In this document: piece by piece, positions 53,601 to 60,916 of the stretch
Layout: every line of letters begins with the position of its first letter
How positions within the stretch are numbered: the stretch's first letter is position 1
Origin: an uncultured Peptostreptococcaceae bacterium
Lineage (GTDB): Bacteria > Bacillota > Clostridia > Peptostreptococcales > Anaerovoracaceae
Reading direction: 5' to 3'
NCBI GenBank assembly: GCA_905235115.1
Contig: CAJOKT010000012.1
Span: forward strand, 1-62,624
Length of the DNA stretch: 62,624 bases
The notes under the pieces: generated by a model
Seen by the model: the letters and a program-made list of their open reading frames with translations, nothing else
Told to the model about the DNA's origin: nothing
Databases searched by the model: none
Translations under genes and position numbers: made by a program

Positions 53601-54223
53601 CATACGACATCGGCTACGGCGGAGTTGACCACGTACTTGCTTCCGGCGAGAACGTAAACGTAATGGTCTACGACACAGAGGTCTACTCCAACACAGGCGG
53701 ACAGTCCTCCAAGGCTACCCCTATCGGAGCTGTTGCCAAGTTCGCAGCAGCAGGTAAGTCCGTGAAGAAGAAAGACCTCGCTCAGATCGCCATGGCTTAC
53801 GGATATGTATATGTCGCGCAGATCGCAATGGGCGCGAATCCGGAGCAGACTGTAAGAGCCCTGAAGGAAGCTGAAGCTTACGACGGACCTTCCCTGATCA
53901 TCGCTTACGCACCGTGCATCAACCACGGCGTCAAGGCCGGTATGAACCGCTCCATGCAGGAGATGAGGAAGGCTGTAAGATCCGGATACTGGAACCTGCT
54001 CAGGTTCGACCCGAGGAAGTCCGAAGCCGGAGAGAATCCGCTGACAGTTGATTCCCACAAGCCTACAGACTCCTACAGAGACTTCATCATGGGCGAAGTA
54101 CGTTACAACTCACTGATGCTCAAGTTCCCAGAGAGAGCAGAAGAGCTCTTCACCAAGGGCGAAAAGATGGCCCTCGGCAGATACGACGAACTGAAGCACA
54201 GAGAAGACAGTTTTGAGAAATAA
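50675..54223 (+). CDS. nifJ: Pyruvate:ferredoxin (flavodoxin) oxidoreductase
   Basis: Converts pyruvate plus CoA to acetyl-CoA, CO2 and reduced ferredoxin. The single-chain enzyme of 1182 aa has all domains in order: domain I (AYAFSEVAAIYPITPSSPMAE), CoA-binding domain III, the two-cluster ferredoxin domain (CMQCNWCSIVCPHG, CTGCGSCAEVCPARKKA, about residues 690-770), an additional cluster Cys (ACPGCGESPYAK), and the TPP domain (GDGWAYDIGYGG ... NTGGQSSKATP). GAGGAGG lies 7 nt before the ATG. It is in one operon with the polyferredoxin upstream and NfnA/NfnB downstream. Confidence 0.97.
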   Translation: MRRLQTMDGNAAAAHVAYAFSEVAAIYPITPSSPMAENMDEWAANDRVNMFGEKVKIVEMQSEAGAAGAVHGAISAGALTSTFTASQGLLLMIPNMYKMAGELVPAVFHVAARAVSTHALNIFGDHSDVMACRQTGFAMLASNSVQQAMDLAAVAHLSAIKAHVPFLHFFDGFRTSHEQQKIEVWDYDELKEMVDWNEVRKFKDHALNPNHPHTTGSAEQPETFFQHREACNPAYLATPDIVNSYMEEVNKRIGTDYKPFNYYGDPEATEVLVAMGSICECAEEVVDWLMAQGKKVGIVEVHLYRPWSTQYLLNVLPKTVKKIAVLDRTKEPGSLGEPLYIDIVTALKGTDFDQALVCGGRYGLGSKDVQPGDVLACYENLWADEPKKEFTISIYDDVTNLSIHGSCNPDVAPKGTHACKFWGLGADGTVGANKNSVKIIGDHTDMKAQAYFQYDSKKSGGVTISHLRFGDQPIRSTYYVKQADFVACHNSAYLYKYEMVEDVKPGGFFLLNCVWNDEELEEHLPNKVKRYIARNDVQFYTCDAVTLAKEIGLGARRTNSILQAAFFKLADIIPIDKAEEYMKAAIKKTYGRKGQDIVDMNCKAVDAGLNNIHKVEVPESWKDLPNDAPAPKLVGRDEFHTEFLNNILVPEANLTADKVPVSQFLSTADGMMPNGTAAFEKRGIAADLPMWNPSNCMQCNWCSIVCPHGVVRPFVLTDEEAEGLKNEMGCGPDCRGVSQMKGMKNMRFTLGWSLMDCTGCGSCAEVCPARKKAIEMVPAEDEFMHKQQKKFDHLYKNIADKETPFAVDTVKGSQFKTPLMEFSGACPGCGESPYAKLITQLFGDRMFIANATGCTSIWGASTPSTPYTVNREGKGPAWSNSLFEDNAEYGFGMATAMKTRRNEMKSVVTRLAEETGMYQAKAWLAMMDDVDGARKTGDALVEACEVLDSADARYVVENKDMLTKPSIWIFGGDGWAYDIGYGGVDHVLASGENVNVMVYDTEVYSNTGGQSSKATPIGAVAKFAAAGKSVKKKDLAQIAMAYGYVYVAQIAMGANPEQTVRALKEAEAYDGPSLIIAYAPCINHGVKAGMNRSMQEMRKAVRSGYWNLLRFDPRKSEAGENPLTVDSHKPTDSYRDFIMGEVRYNSLMLKFPERAEELFTKGEKMALGRYDELKHREDSFEK

Positions 54224-54240
54224 GGAAGGAGGATAAACTG

Positions 54241-55110
54241 ATGGCAGATTACAAGAGATTTGAAGTCACTTGGAAAAGAAGACTCAATGACAATATGGTT
54301 TGGCTGAGGATCTATGCTCCCCTTGTTGCAAAACATGCCAAACCCGGTCAGTTCATCATCCTGAGAACGGATGAGTACGGCGAGAGGATCCCCCTCACCA
54401 TGGCCGGACACAATTCGGAAGACGGGACCATCGACCTGATCTACGCAGCGGTTGGAAGGACCACCATGCTCATGGATCAGCTGGAAGTGGGCGACTGTTT
54501 TGCTGATATCGTAGGCCCTCTGGGCAAGCCGACCCACATGGAAGGCCTGAAGAGCGTCTGCGTCATCGGCGGAGGCACGGGAAATGCTCTGGCTTATCCC
54601 CTTGCCTGCGGAATGAAGGCAGCCGGTGTCGACACCTACATGATCGAAGGCTTCAAGAACAAGGATCTCGTCATTCTTGAAGACGAATTAAAAGAAAACC
54701 TGGGCGCTGACCACGTATTCGTAGTTACCGACGACGGTTCCTACGGCGAGAAGATGTTCACCACCCAGAAGCTGGAAGACCTCATCGCAAAGGGCTACGT
54801 CTTCGACGAAGTCGTTGCAGTAGGTCCTCCCATCATGATGAAGTTCACCTGTGAGATCGCGAAGAAGCACGGCATCAAGTCCGTTGCCTCCCTTACGGCT
54901 TACATGATCGACGGCACCGGAATGTGCGGCGGCTGCAGATGCAAGATCGGCGGCGAGGACAAGTTCGTGTGTGTCGACGGACCCGAGTTCGACGGCGAAC
55001 TTGTGGACTGGGACGACCTCATCAGACGTTCAGCCTACTATAGAGATCAGGAAGCTGAAGACCGTCAGCATATCTGCAGATTGACAGGAGGTGTTCGTTA
55101 CAATGATTAA
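54241..55110 (+). CDS. nfnA: NfnA-like FAD/NAD-binding subunit with [2Fe-2S] cluster
   Basis: The smaller subunit of NADH-dependent ferredoxin:NADP oxidoreductase, or a dihydroorotate-dehydrogenase PyrK-like relative, 289 aa. FAD-binding RIPLTMAGH, NAD-binding VIGGGTGNALAYP, and a C-terminal cysteine set DGTGMCGGCRC ... FVCVDGPEFDG for the [2Fe-2S] cluster are visible. GGAGG lies about 6 nt before the ATG. Its stop overlaps the NfnB start (ATGATTAA), so the two are translated together. Operon with PFOR supports a role in ferredoxin and NAD(P)H balance. Confidence 0.92.
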   Translation: MADYKRFEVTWKRRLNDNMVWLRIYAPLVAKHAKPGQFIILRTDEYGERIPLTMAGHNSEDGTIDLIYAAVGRTTMLMDQLEVGDCFADIVGPLGKPTHMEGLKSVCVIGGGTGNALAYPLACGMKAAGVDTYMIEGFKNKDLVILEDELKENLGADHVFVVTDDGSYGEKMFTTQKLEDLIAKGYVFDEVVAVGPPIMMKFTCEIAKKHGIKSVASLTAYMIDGTGMCGGCRCKIGGEDKFVCVDGPEFDGELVDWDDLIRRSAYYRDQEAEDRQHICRLTGGVRYND

Positions 55111-56491
55111 TTTAGTACATTCACAGAACCCGATGCCGGAGCAGGCTCCTGACGTAAGAAACAAGAACTTCCTGGAAGTCTGTACAGGCTACTCTGAGCA
55201 GCAGGCCATCAACGAGGCTATGCGCTGCCTGAGATGCCGCAAAAAACCCTGCGTCTTAGGATGCCCCGTAAACATCAAGATCCCTGACTTCATCGCACGC
55301 GTTGCCGAGGGCGACTTCGAAGGCGCTTACGACGTCATCTCCCAGGACAGCTCCCTTCCCGCCATCTGCGGAAGAGTCTGCCCCCAGGAGACACAGTGCC
55401 AGGGCAAGTGCGTCCACGAAGTCAAGGGCGAGTCTGTTGCCATCGGAAGACTTGAAAGATTCGTGGCAGACTGGCACGCTGCAAACTTCGGCGACGTAGA
55501 AGTACCCAAGGCAGAGTCCAACGGTCACAAGGTCGCCATCATCGGTTCCGGCCCGGCGGGCCTTGCATGTGCAGGCGATCTGATCAACAAGGGCTACGAC
55601 GTGACAGTCTATGAAGCACTTCACAAGACCGGCGGCGTACTGGTATATGGAATTCCTCAGTTCCGTCTCCCCAAGGAGATCGTGGCCATGGAAGTTTCCA
55701 AGCTGGAGGAAAAGGGCGTCAAGTTCGTAACTGACGCAGTCGTAGGACGTTCCTTCACAGTTGACGAGCTCATGAAAGAGGGCGGCTATGAATCCGTCTT
55801 CATCGGAACAGGCGCAGGCCTTCCGTCCTTCATGAACATCCCCGGTGAGAACCTCATCGGCGTATGCTCTGCCAACGAGTACCTCACCAGGATCAACCTG
55901 ATGAAGGCTTACAGGCCGGAATACGACACACCCATCATGCACGGCGACAGGATCGCAGTAGTCGGCGGCGGAAACGTTGCCATGGACGCTGCAAGATGCG
56001 CTAAGCGTATGGGCGCCAGCGAAGTCTACATCATCTACCGTCGTTCCATGACAGAGCTTCCCGCAAGAGCTGAGGAAGTTCACCACGCCATGGAAGAGGG
56101 CATCATCTTCAAGCTCCTCAACAATCCTGTTGAGATCCACGGAGATGAAAACGGAAACGTAAGATCCATCGAATGCGTTGAGATGGAGCTGGGAGAACCC
56201 GATGCTTCCGGAAGAAGAAGACCCGTTGAGAAGAAGGGCTCCAACTTTGAGATCCCCGTAGACATGGTCATCATGTCCATCGGAACCAAGCTGAACACCC
56301 TGATCCTCGACACCACTGAGAACCTTGACGCCAACACCAAGGGCGGTATCGGAACGGATGACGGCGCAGCCACCAACCGTGAAGGTATCTACGCCGGCGG
56401 CGATGCCGTAACAGGCGCTGCAACGGTGATCAAGGCCATGGGCGCAGGCAAAGTTGCCGCCGCCTCCATCGACCGGTACCTGAGCGAATAA
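55103..56491 (+). CDS. nfnB: NfnB/GltD-like NADPH-dependent flavoprotein
   Basis: The larger bifurcating subunit of NfnAB, or a glutamate synthase small-subunit homologue, 462 aa. Two [4Fe-4S] sites lie in the N-terminal part (AMRCLRCRKKPCVLGCPVNI and ICGRVCPQETQCQGKC, residues about 40-100). The FAD site (IIGSGPAGLACAGDL), NADPH site (VVGGGNVAMDAARCA) and a final FAD-contact GGDAVTGAATVIKAMGAGK follow. It starts at ATG 55103, 9 nt after GGAGG, inside the end of nfnA. A GltB large subunit is absent nearby, which favours Nfn over glutamate synthase. Confidence 0.93.
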   Translation: MINLVHSQNPMPEQAPDVRNKNFLEVCTGYSEQQAINEAMRCLRCRKKPCVLGCPVNIKIPDFIARVAEGDFEGAYDVISQDSSLPAICGRVCPQETQCQGKCVHEVKGESVAIGRLERFVADWHAANFGDVEVPKAESNGHKVAIIGSGPAGLACAGDLINKGYDVTVYEALHKTGGVLVYGIPQFRLPKEIVAMEVSKLEEKGVKFVTDAVVGRSFTVDELMKEGGYESVFIGTGAGLPSFMNIPGENLIGVCSANEYLTRINLMKAYRPEYDTPIMHGDRIAVVGGGNVAMDAARCAKRMGASEVYIIYRRSMTELPARAEEVHHAMEEGIIFKLLNNPVEIHGDENGNVRSIECVEMELGEPDASGRRRPVEKKGSNFEIPVDMVIMSIGTKLNTLILDTTENLDANTKGGIGTDDGAATNREGIYAGGDAVTGAATVIKAMGAGKVAAASIDRYLSE

Positions 56492-56519
56492 GTTCAGGAA
56501 TTGCCTCAAATGAAATGCT

Positions 56520-56557
56520 TAGGGGCGGACTCGCAAGAGCCCGCCCTTTAGTTTTTT
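56520..56557 (+). terminator. Terminator of the PFOR/Nfn operon
   Basis: GGGGCGGACTC pairs with GAGCCCGCCC around GCAA (one mismatch), followed by TTTAGTTTTTTG, about 30 bp past the nfnB stop. Confidence 0.8.
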
Positions 56558-56615
56558 GCATCGGTGCCACGGGGAGTGGTATGCCGTTTGCCTTGCGGGG
56601 CGGGAAAACCTATTA

Positions 56616-56644
56616 TTGCCTTATGCGCTCCGAGAACGTATAAT
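56616..56644 (+). promoter_or_regulatory. Promoter of the LRR/CWB2 gene
   Basis: TTGCCT (56616-56621), 17 nt, TATAAT (56639-56644), leaving a leader of about 100 nt that includes ATGATACACGGTG (56662), also found at 49404. Confidence 0.6.
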
Positions 56645-56750
56645 TAATACATAAAACCTTTAATGATACACGGTGTTGTCATTTAGCACAGCCGGGCGGC
56701 GCAGCACCGCAAAATATCCGGCTCGATCGTGCGAAAAAAGGAGGAACCCC

Positions 56751-58886
56751 ATGAAACCAACGGCTTATAAAAAATGGCTCTCCATTATGCTTTCCATCCT
56801 GATGGTCTTGATGATGATCCCCGTCACTGCCGTCACAGCCTATGCAGATGACGGTGTGGCCATAGATGAGACGAACTTCCCCGATGGGTTGTTCCGTGAC
56901 TATGTGCGCATCTACTTCGACCTGGACGGGGACGGCTTCCTAAATGAAGCTGAGATCGCAGCGGTGACCGAGATCGATGTAAGTTCCCTCGGTATCACAT
57001 CCGTTAAGGGCGTTGAATTTTTTACATCATTAGAAAAATTTATTTGTCGTTTTAACATTTTGACAGAACTGGATGTGTCACGTAATACCGCGCTGACATA
57101 TCTGAGTTGCTCTAACAACCAGTTGACAGAACTGGATGTGTCACGTAATACCGCGCTGACGTATCTGGGATGTGCTTTCAATCAGTTGACAGAACTGGAC
57201 GTGTCCGAGAATGTCGATCTGGAGGATCTCCAATGCCAGATAAATCAGCTGAACGAATTGGATATAAGCCACAATCCTAGGCTTACTAGTTTTAGCTGCG
57301 AAAGCAACAATCTGACAGAGCTTGACTTGACAAACAACACCTCCCTGGAGTGGATATGGTGTGACTATAACCAACTGGAGGAATTGGATGTAAGCATGTG
57401 CACAGCACTGACATTTTTATGTTGCGGCGAGAACCTGCTTACTACACTGGACGTCAGCCACAACCACGCACTGACAGAACTTGATTGCCCATATAGCCTC
57501 CTGACCGAACTGAATGTGAACGGCTGCGAAGCATTGGAAAGACTGTGCTGCTGGTATAACGATCTGTCAGATCTGGATGTCAGCAGCTGTACCTCTTTGA
57601 AAGTCCTTCAAACTCTCGGTAACCCGCTGACCGAACTGGATGTGAGCAACAATTATGCTTTGGAGGAGCTTATATGCTATTATAATACTTTGATATCTTT
57701 GGATCTGAGTCATAATCCGGCACTGAAAATACTGGTTTGCGAATGTAATTATTTAACAGAATTGGATGTCAGTCACAACCCGGAGTTGACTTATTTGGAC
57801 TGCTGCGGCAACAATATCCCTCAGCTGGATATCTCTTCTTGCCCCTTCCTTAATGATGTTTATTTCAACGGAGAAAGGAGTGAACGTTCCTTCGTTGATC
57901 CTGAATTCGGACGGATTGATTATTATCAGTTTTTTTTAACATCACATCATCAACTGCTCGTAGATAAGGCTACCGAGATCATATCCTCTGATTCCATCGA
58001 CCGCATAGCCGGCAAGGACCGTTTCCTCACCGCCATCGAGGCAGCGGACAGGCTTAAGGCTGAACTGGGCGGAGACGCTTTCTCCAACATCGTGATCGCC
58101 AGCGGTACCGACTTCCCGGATGCTCTGGCCGGAGCATATCTGGCAGTTAAGAAGGATGCTCCTGTGCTCCTTACCAACGCAGGCTTCGCGCCCGCAGTTG
58201 CAGAGTACGCAAAAAACAATCTAAAGGCCGGTGGAACAGTGTACATCCTTGGCGGAACAGGCGCCGTCCCTGAGGTCATGGAAACTGAACTTCAGAAGCA
58301 GGGGATCACCAACATCGAGAGGCTGGCGGGCTCCGACAGATATAAGACCAACATCGAGATCCTCAAGGAGGCAGGTGTTGAGGGCCAGGACCTTTTGATC
58401 TGCTCAGGTACAGGCTATGCAGACAGCCTTTCCGCATCTGCCCTGGGTAAGCCCATCCTTCTGGTGGGCAAGACCCTCACAAAGGATCAGATGAACGAAG
58501 TGGACGGGGTCCTCAGTGGCAGCTTCTACACCCTGGGCGGAACGGGAGCTGTTTCCGATGAGGTGTTCGACCTGGTCAACGTATTTGCCACAAGAGAGGC
58601 TGAACGTGTGGCCGGTTCCGACCGCTTTGCCACATCCGCAGCCATTGCAGAGAAGTTCATGCCGGATACCGTTGAGACCGCAGTGCTTGCCTATGCCATG
58701 AACTATCCCGACGGGCTGGCAGGGGGTCCGGTGGCCTACGCCACAGGAAGTCCGCTTCTCCTGGTAACTGATAATTTCTATTCAGATGCCGCGTCCTATG
58801 TGAAACAGGCAGGCATCAAGAAGTTCATCATCATGGGCGGAGAAGCACTCATTTCCTACGATACCGCTCTGGCAATGATGCTGTAG
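56751..58886 (+). CDS. Secreted leucine-rich-repeat protein with CWB2 cell-wall domains
   Basis: A surface protein of 711 aa. The signal peptide (1-33, ending AYADD-like) is followed by an EF-hand-like DLDGDGFLNEAE (about 60-71). About 14 leucine-rich repeats of 21 residues follow (LTELDVSxNxxLxxLxCxxNQ, about 100-395). Three CWB2 repeats (each with RIAGxDRFxTA and a D-G-LAGxxxA segment, about 415-711) should bind wall polymer non-covalently. The first LRR units at 57060, 57123 and 57186 are exact 63-bp DNA repeats, nearly identical, so they duplicated recently. AAAGGAGG lies 8 nt before the ATG. The LRR part is AT-richer than the CWB2 part. Confidence 0.93.
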   Translation: MKPTAYKKWLSIMLSILMVLMMIPVTAVTAYADDGVAIDETNFPDGLFRDYVRIYFDLDGDGFLNEAEIAAVTEIDVSSLGITSVKGVEFFTSLEKFICRFNILTELDVSRNTALTYLSCSNNQLTELDVSRNTALTYLGCAFNQLTELDVSENVDLEDLQCQINQLNELDISHNPRLTSFSCESNNLTELDLTNNTSLEWIWCDYNQLEELDVSMCTALTFLCCGENLLTTLDVSHNHALTELDCPYSLLTELNVNGCEALERLCCWYNDLSDLDVSSCTSLKVLQTLGNPLTELDVSNNYALEELICYYNTLISLDLSHNPALKILVCECNYLTELDVSHNPELTYLDCCGNNIPQLDISSCPFLNDVYFNGERSERSFVDPEFGRIDYYQFFLTSHHQLLVDKATEIISSDSIDRIAGKDRFLTAIEAADRLKAELGGDAFSNIVIASGTDFPDALAGAYLAVKKDAPVLLTNAGFAPAVAEYAKNNLKAGGTVYILGGTGAVPEVMETELQKQGITNIERLAGSDRYKTNIEILKEAGVEGQDLLICSGTGYADSLSASALGKPILLVGKTLTKDQMNEVDGVLSGSFYTLGGTGAVSDEVFDLVNVFATREAERVAGSDRFATSAAIAEKFMPDTVETAVLAYAMNYPDGLAGGPVAYATGSPLLLVTDNFYSDAASYVKQAGIKKFIIMGGEALISYDTALAMML

Positions 58887-58917
58887 GATTTGATCATGAT
58901 CGGGTAAAGTACGGACA

Positions 58918-58980
58918 ACGGGGGTGTCTCAAAAGGTCATCAGTCAGACCTTGAGAGACGCCCTCTTTTATTTTTTGTAC
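58918..58980 (+). terminator. Terminator of the LRR/CWB2 gene
   Basis: GGGTGTCTC-AA-AAGGTC pairs with GACCTT-GA-GAGACGCCC around an 8-nt loop, followed by TCTTTTATTTTTTG. Confidence 0.85.
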
Positions 58981-59074
58981 CATTGCATATGTTCCGGGGT
59001 TTATGTTTTGCGTCTTTGGGTAACAGTTATAATTTTGAGCCATATAAAATTGTTCTATACACCAAAACTTTTTG

Positions 59075-59103
59075 TTGACGGGATATCTCTCAGGGTCTAT
59101 AAT
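59075..59103 (+). promoter_or_regulatory. Strong promoter of the structured RNA
   Basis: TTGACG (59075-59080), exactly 17 nt, TATAAT (59098-59103), the best match to a consensus promoter in the window. It is preceded by an AT-rich stretch. The expected transcription start is near 59110. Confidence 0.8.
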
Positions 59104-59107
59104 GACC

Positions 59108-59401
59108 ATGTTATGTAGGACACTACATGACCTCGCTTTTTCCGGCAGGCTCGGACGTGCTAAACCTTCGGCGCTCACACATGGGTGACTCATCTATCGT
59201 AACACCTTTCCTTGGACTCAGCCAACCCTTCTGAGTCTGCAGACCAGCCCCCGTATGAGCGTTAACCCTGCCGGCATTTCTTCAGAAAGATCACGCGGGA
59301 CGTTCCTCCAATTATCGTTCCGCGTGTGTACATAGCAACATAATCAGAATAGTTCTTTTCATGCAAATACCCGCCGGGAGCACCAGCGGGTATTTGTTTT
59401 T
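59108..59401 (+). ncRNA. Structured non-coding RNA, family unassigned
   Basis: No reading frame with a ribosome binding site lies between the promoter and the terminator. Strong pairings can be drawn: the 5' end ATGTTATGTA (59108-59117) with TACATA-gc-AACAT (59329-59341) as a closing stem; CCGGCAGG (59142-59149) with CCTGCCGG (59267-59274); CGCTCA (59172-59177) with TGAGCG (59256-59261); hairpin GACTCAG/CTGAGTC (59215-59237); hairpin CACGCGGGACG/CGTTCCGCGTG (59292-59326). A competing hairpin ATGTAG-GACA-CTACAT (59113-59128) would break the closing stem. The transcript ends in an intrinsic terminator (59364-59401). The rod-like shape resembles 6S RNA, but I see no signature that proves it. It is not tmRNA, SRP RNA, RNase P RNA or a T-box by the motifs I can check. 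Confidence 0.7.
59364..59401 (+). terminator. Terminator of the structured RNA
   Basis: CAAATACCCGC pairs with GCGGGTATTTG around an 11-nt loop, followed by TTTTTG. There is no T run on the minus strand, so it serves the plus-strand RNA. Confidence 0.85.
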
Positions 59402-59413
59402 GAGGTATATCGT

Positions 59414-60760
59414 CTATCTCGAATACATTATCATGTCCATCATGAAGTCATCATTTTCCTGATCCACATCGTGGACGATCTCGCCGTCTACCACAGTCAT
59501 GTCGCAGTAGGCTTTGGACAGCTCAGCGGGAGTGAGGGTGTAGGGGTCCTCATCGAATATGGCGAAGTCCGCCTTCTTGCCCTTCTCGATGGTGCCCAGT
59601 TCCTCCTCCATGCCTATCAGCCCCGCAGACACGACAGTCATATAGTCCATGGCCTCACCGATGTCGTTGATCTCGCCTTCGAAGAAGCTTCTGCCGGTGA
59701 CCGTGGAGCGCCATGTTCTGAAGACCGACTGGTCGAAGCTCAGTTCGGATCTGTCTCCCTCCCCAAGTTCCGTGTCAGATGCGATTATAACGGTGTTCTT
59801 GCAGCCTCTGTTCCGCAGGTCATCCGCCGCTTCGTAGGCAGCCTTAAGATCTTCTCTTCCTACTGCCTCTATGTAGAATATGAATCCCCTGTCGGCTGCT
59901 TCCTGCATTATGGCGGTCAGGCTCCGCTTGTCCAAATGCCTGGACGCCTGCCTGTCCACCAGAAGGTACAAAACTTCGTTCCGGACCACCCCATCCATCT
60001 CGGTGCATTTGGTGCGTCTCTGAAGGAGCACCGATTTCACTGCCTCCGGGAACACCGGCAGGCTGACGAAGAGCGATCCGAAAAACCTGGGGCAGGGTCT
60101 CCCCTCAGAATACATCTCTATCAGTCTGTCCTCGAATTCCAGTTCCAGCTCATTAGGCGTCCTGATGTTGACCGCGGTGGTTATGCCGTGATCACCCAGT
60201 GCTTCCAGCTCTTCTTTGAAGGCCTGCATGAATTCATCGGTGGGCCTCAGATATGCGGGCTCACCCTCCGGATCCCCAGCCTCAAGTTCCCCTTCCGGTT
60301 CTTCCTCAGGCTCCTCTTCTTCGTCCTCCTCAAGTACTTCCGTTTCCACCCGGGTGGTGCCGAAGATGGGATCGAACTTCTCCCTCTCGATCTCCATGAC
60401 CGGTTCTTCCCGGTCCTCTTCATCCCTGACATCGTCTCCGTCCATGGGGCCCCTAAGATTTTCAGCCATCCTTAACACCGGGCTGTGATGAATATCTATG
60501 AATCCTGGAGTGAGGAACCTGCCTCCAAGGTCGATCTTCTCTGTATCATCGGCAATGAGCGATTCCATTTCGCTGATATCCCCCACAGCCATGATCCGGC
60601 CGTCCTTCACCGCCACCGCATTTATCCAGTGCAGCTGCCCCTCCTCTTCCTCCGGAGCGTCATCCGGCCAGTCGATTTCCTCGTTCATGGTATATACGTA
60701 AGCGTTGTAAAAAAGCTTATCCGCGAATTCCTCTTTTTTCTTAAAAAAGCCAAATGCCAT
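59414..60760 (-). CDS. YtcJ-like amidohydrolase, metal site apparently lost
   Basis: A 448-aa protein with the amidohydrolase composite fold: N-terminal beta sandwich (AVKDGRIMAVGDISEME, LGGRFLTPGFIDIHHSP) and the C-terminal GTIEKGKKADFAIFDEDP return to it. In active members the segment after GFID reads HxH; here it is HHS, so the second His is gone. The later IHAxGD-type His is Glu (FYIEAVGRED) and no replacement HxxD pattern is clear. A very acidic insert (about 150-200, EEDEEEEPEEEPEGELE) splits the barrel. The start is ATG 60760 with AGGTGAAG upstream. It may be a non-catalytic relative. It is convergent with the structured RNA. Confidence 0.75.
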   Translation of the reverse strand: MAFGFFKKKEEFADKLFYNAYVYTMNEEIDWPDDAPEEEEGQLHWINAVAVKDGRIMAVGDISEMESLIADDTEKIDLGGRFLTPGFIDIHHSPVLRMAENLRGPMDGDDVRDEEDREEPVMEIEREKFDPIFGTTRVETEVLEEDEEEEPEEEPEGELEAGDPEGEPAYLRPTDEFMQAFKEELEALGDHGITTAVNIRTPNELELEFEDRLIEMYSEGRPCPRFFGSLFVSLPVFPEAVKSVLLQRRTKCTEMDGVVRNEVLYLLVDRQASRHLDKRSLTAIMQEAADRGFIFYIEAVGREDLKAAYEAADDLRNRGCKNTVIIASDTELGEGDRSELSFDQSVFRTWRSTVTGRSFFEGEINDIGEAMDYMTVVSAGLIGMEEELGTIEKGKKADFAIFDEDPYTLTPAELSKAYCDMTVVDGEIVHDVDQENDDFMMDMIMYSR

Positions 60761-60916
60761 TTCTTCACCTCTCTCAAGTTTTTTGCGGTTTCCGGGAATT
60801 AATTGTATCACATTTTGGGAAGCTATGATATAATAATTGAGTGTTTTTGCGTGTTTCAGCGCAAAACATCTAAGCTCTGGCACCTGCCAATTTACCGAAA
60901 CAAAAGGAGAACAACA
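60761..60916. promoter_or_regulatory. Divergent promoter region for the amidohydrolase-like and CofE-like genes
   Basis: No gene. GATATAATAATT (about 60826) gives a plus-strand -10 for the CofE-like gene, with a leader of about 80 nt containing CAGCGCAAAACATC. On the minus strand GTGATACAATTAATT gives a -10-like TACAAT for the other gene. TTTTTTGCGG lies at 60780. Confidence 0.4.

Noticed and set aside
53141-54058. 305-codon minus-strand frame inside nifJ, and similar ones inside nfnB and alr
   Set aside because: They are codon-bias shadows of well-supported genes on the plus strand.
55103-56491. Glutamate synthase small subunit as the main call for nfnB
   Set aside because: No large subunit is near, and the gene is coupled to nfnA and PFOR, which favours NfnB.
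49404-56674. Shared 13-mer ATGATACACGGTG at 49404 and 56662 as a regulatory box
   Set aside because: Only two copies were noticed, one inside a terminator stem; this may be chance.
59108-59401. T-box, tmRNA, SRP RNA or RNase P RNA
   Set aside because: The T-box AGGGTGGNACCGCG element, the tmRNA ends, the SRP helix-8 GGAAGNAGCA motif and RNase P cores are not seen. 6S RNA remains possible but unproven.
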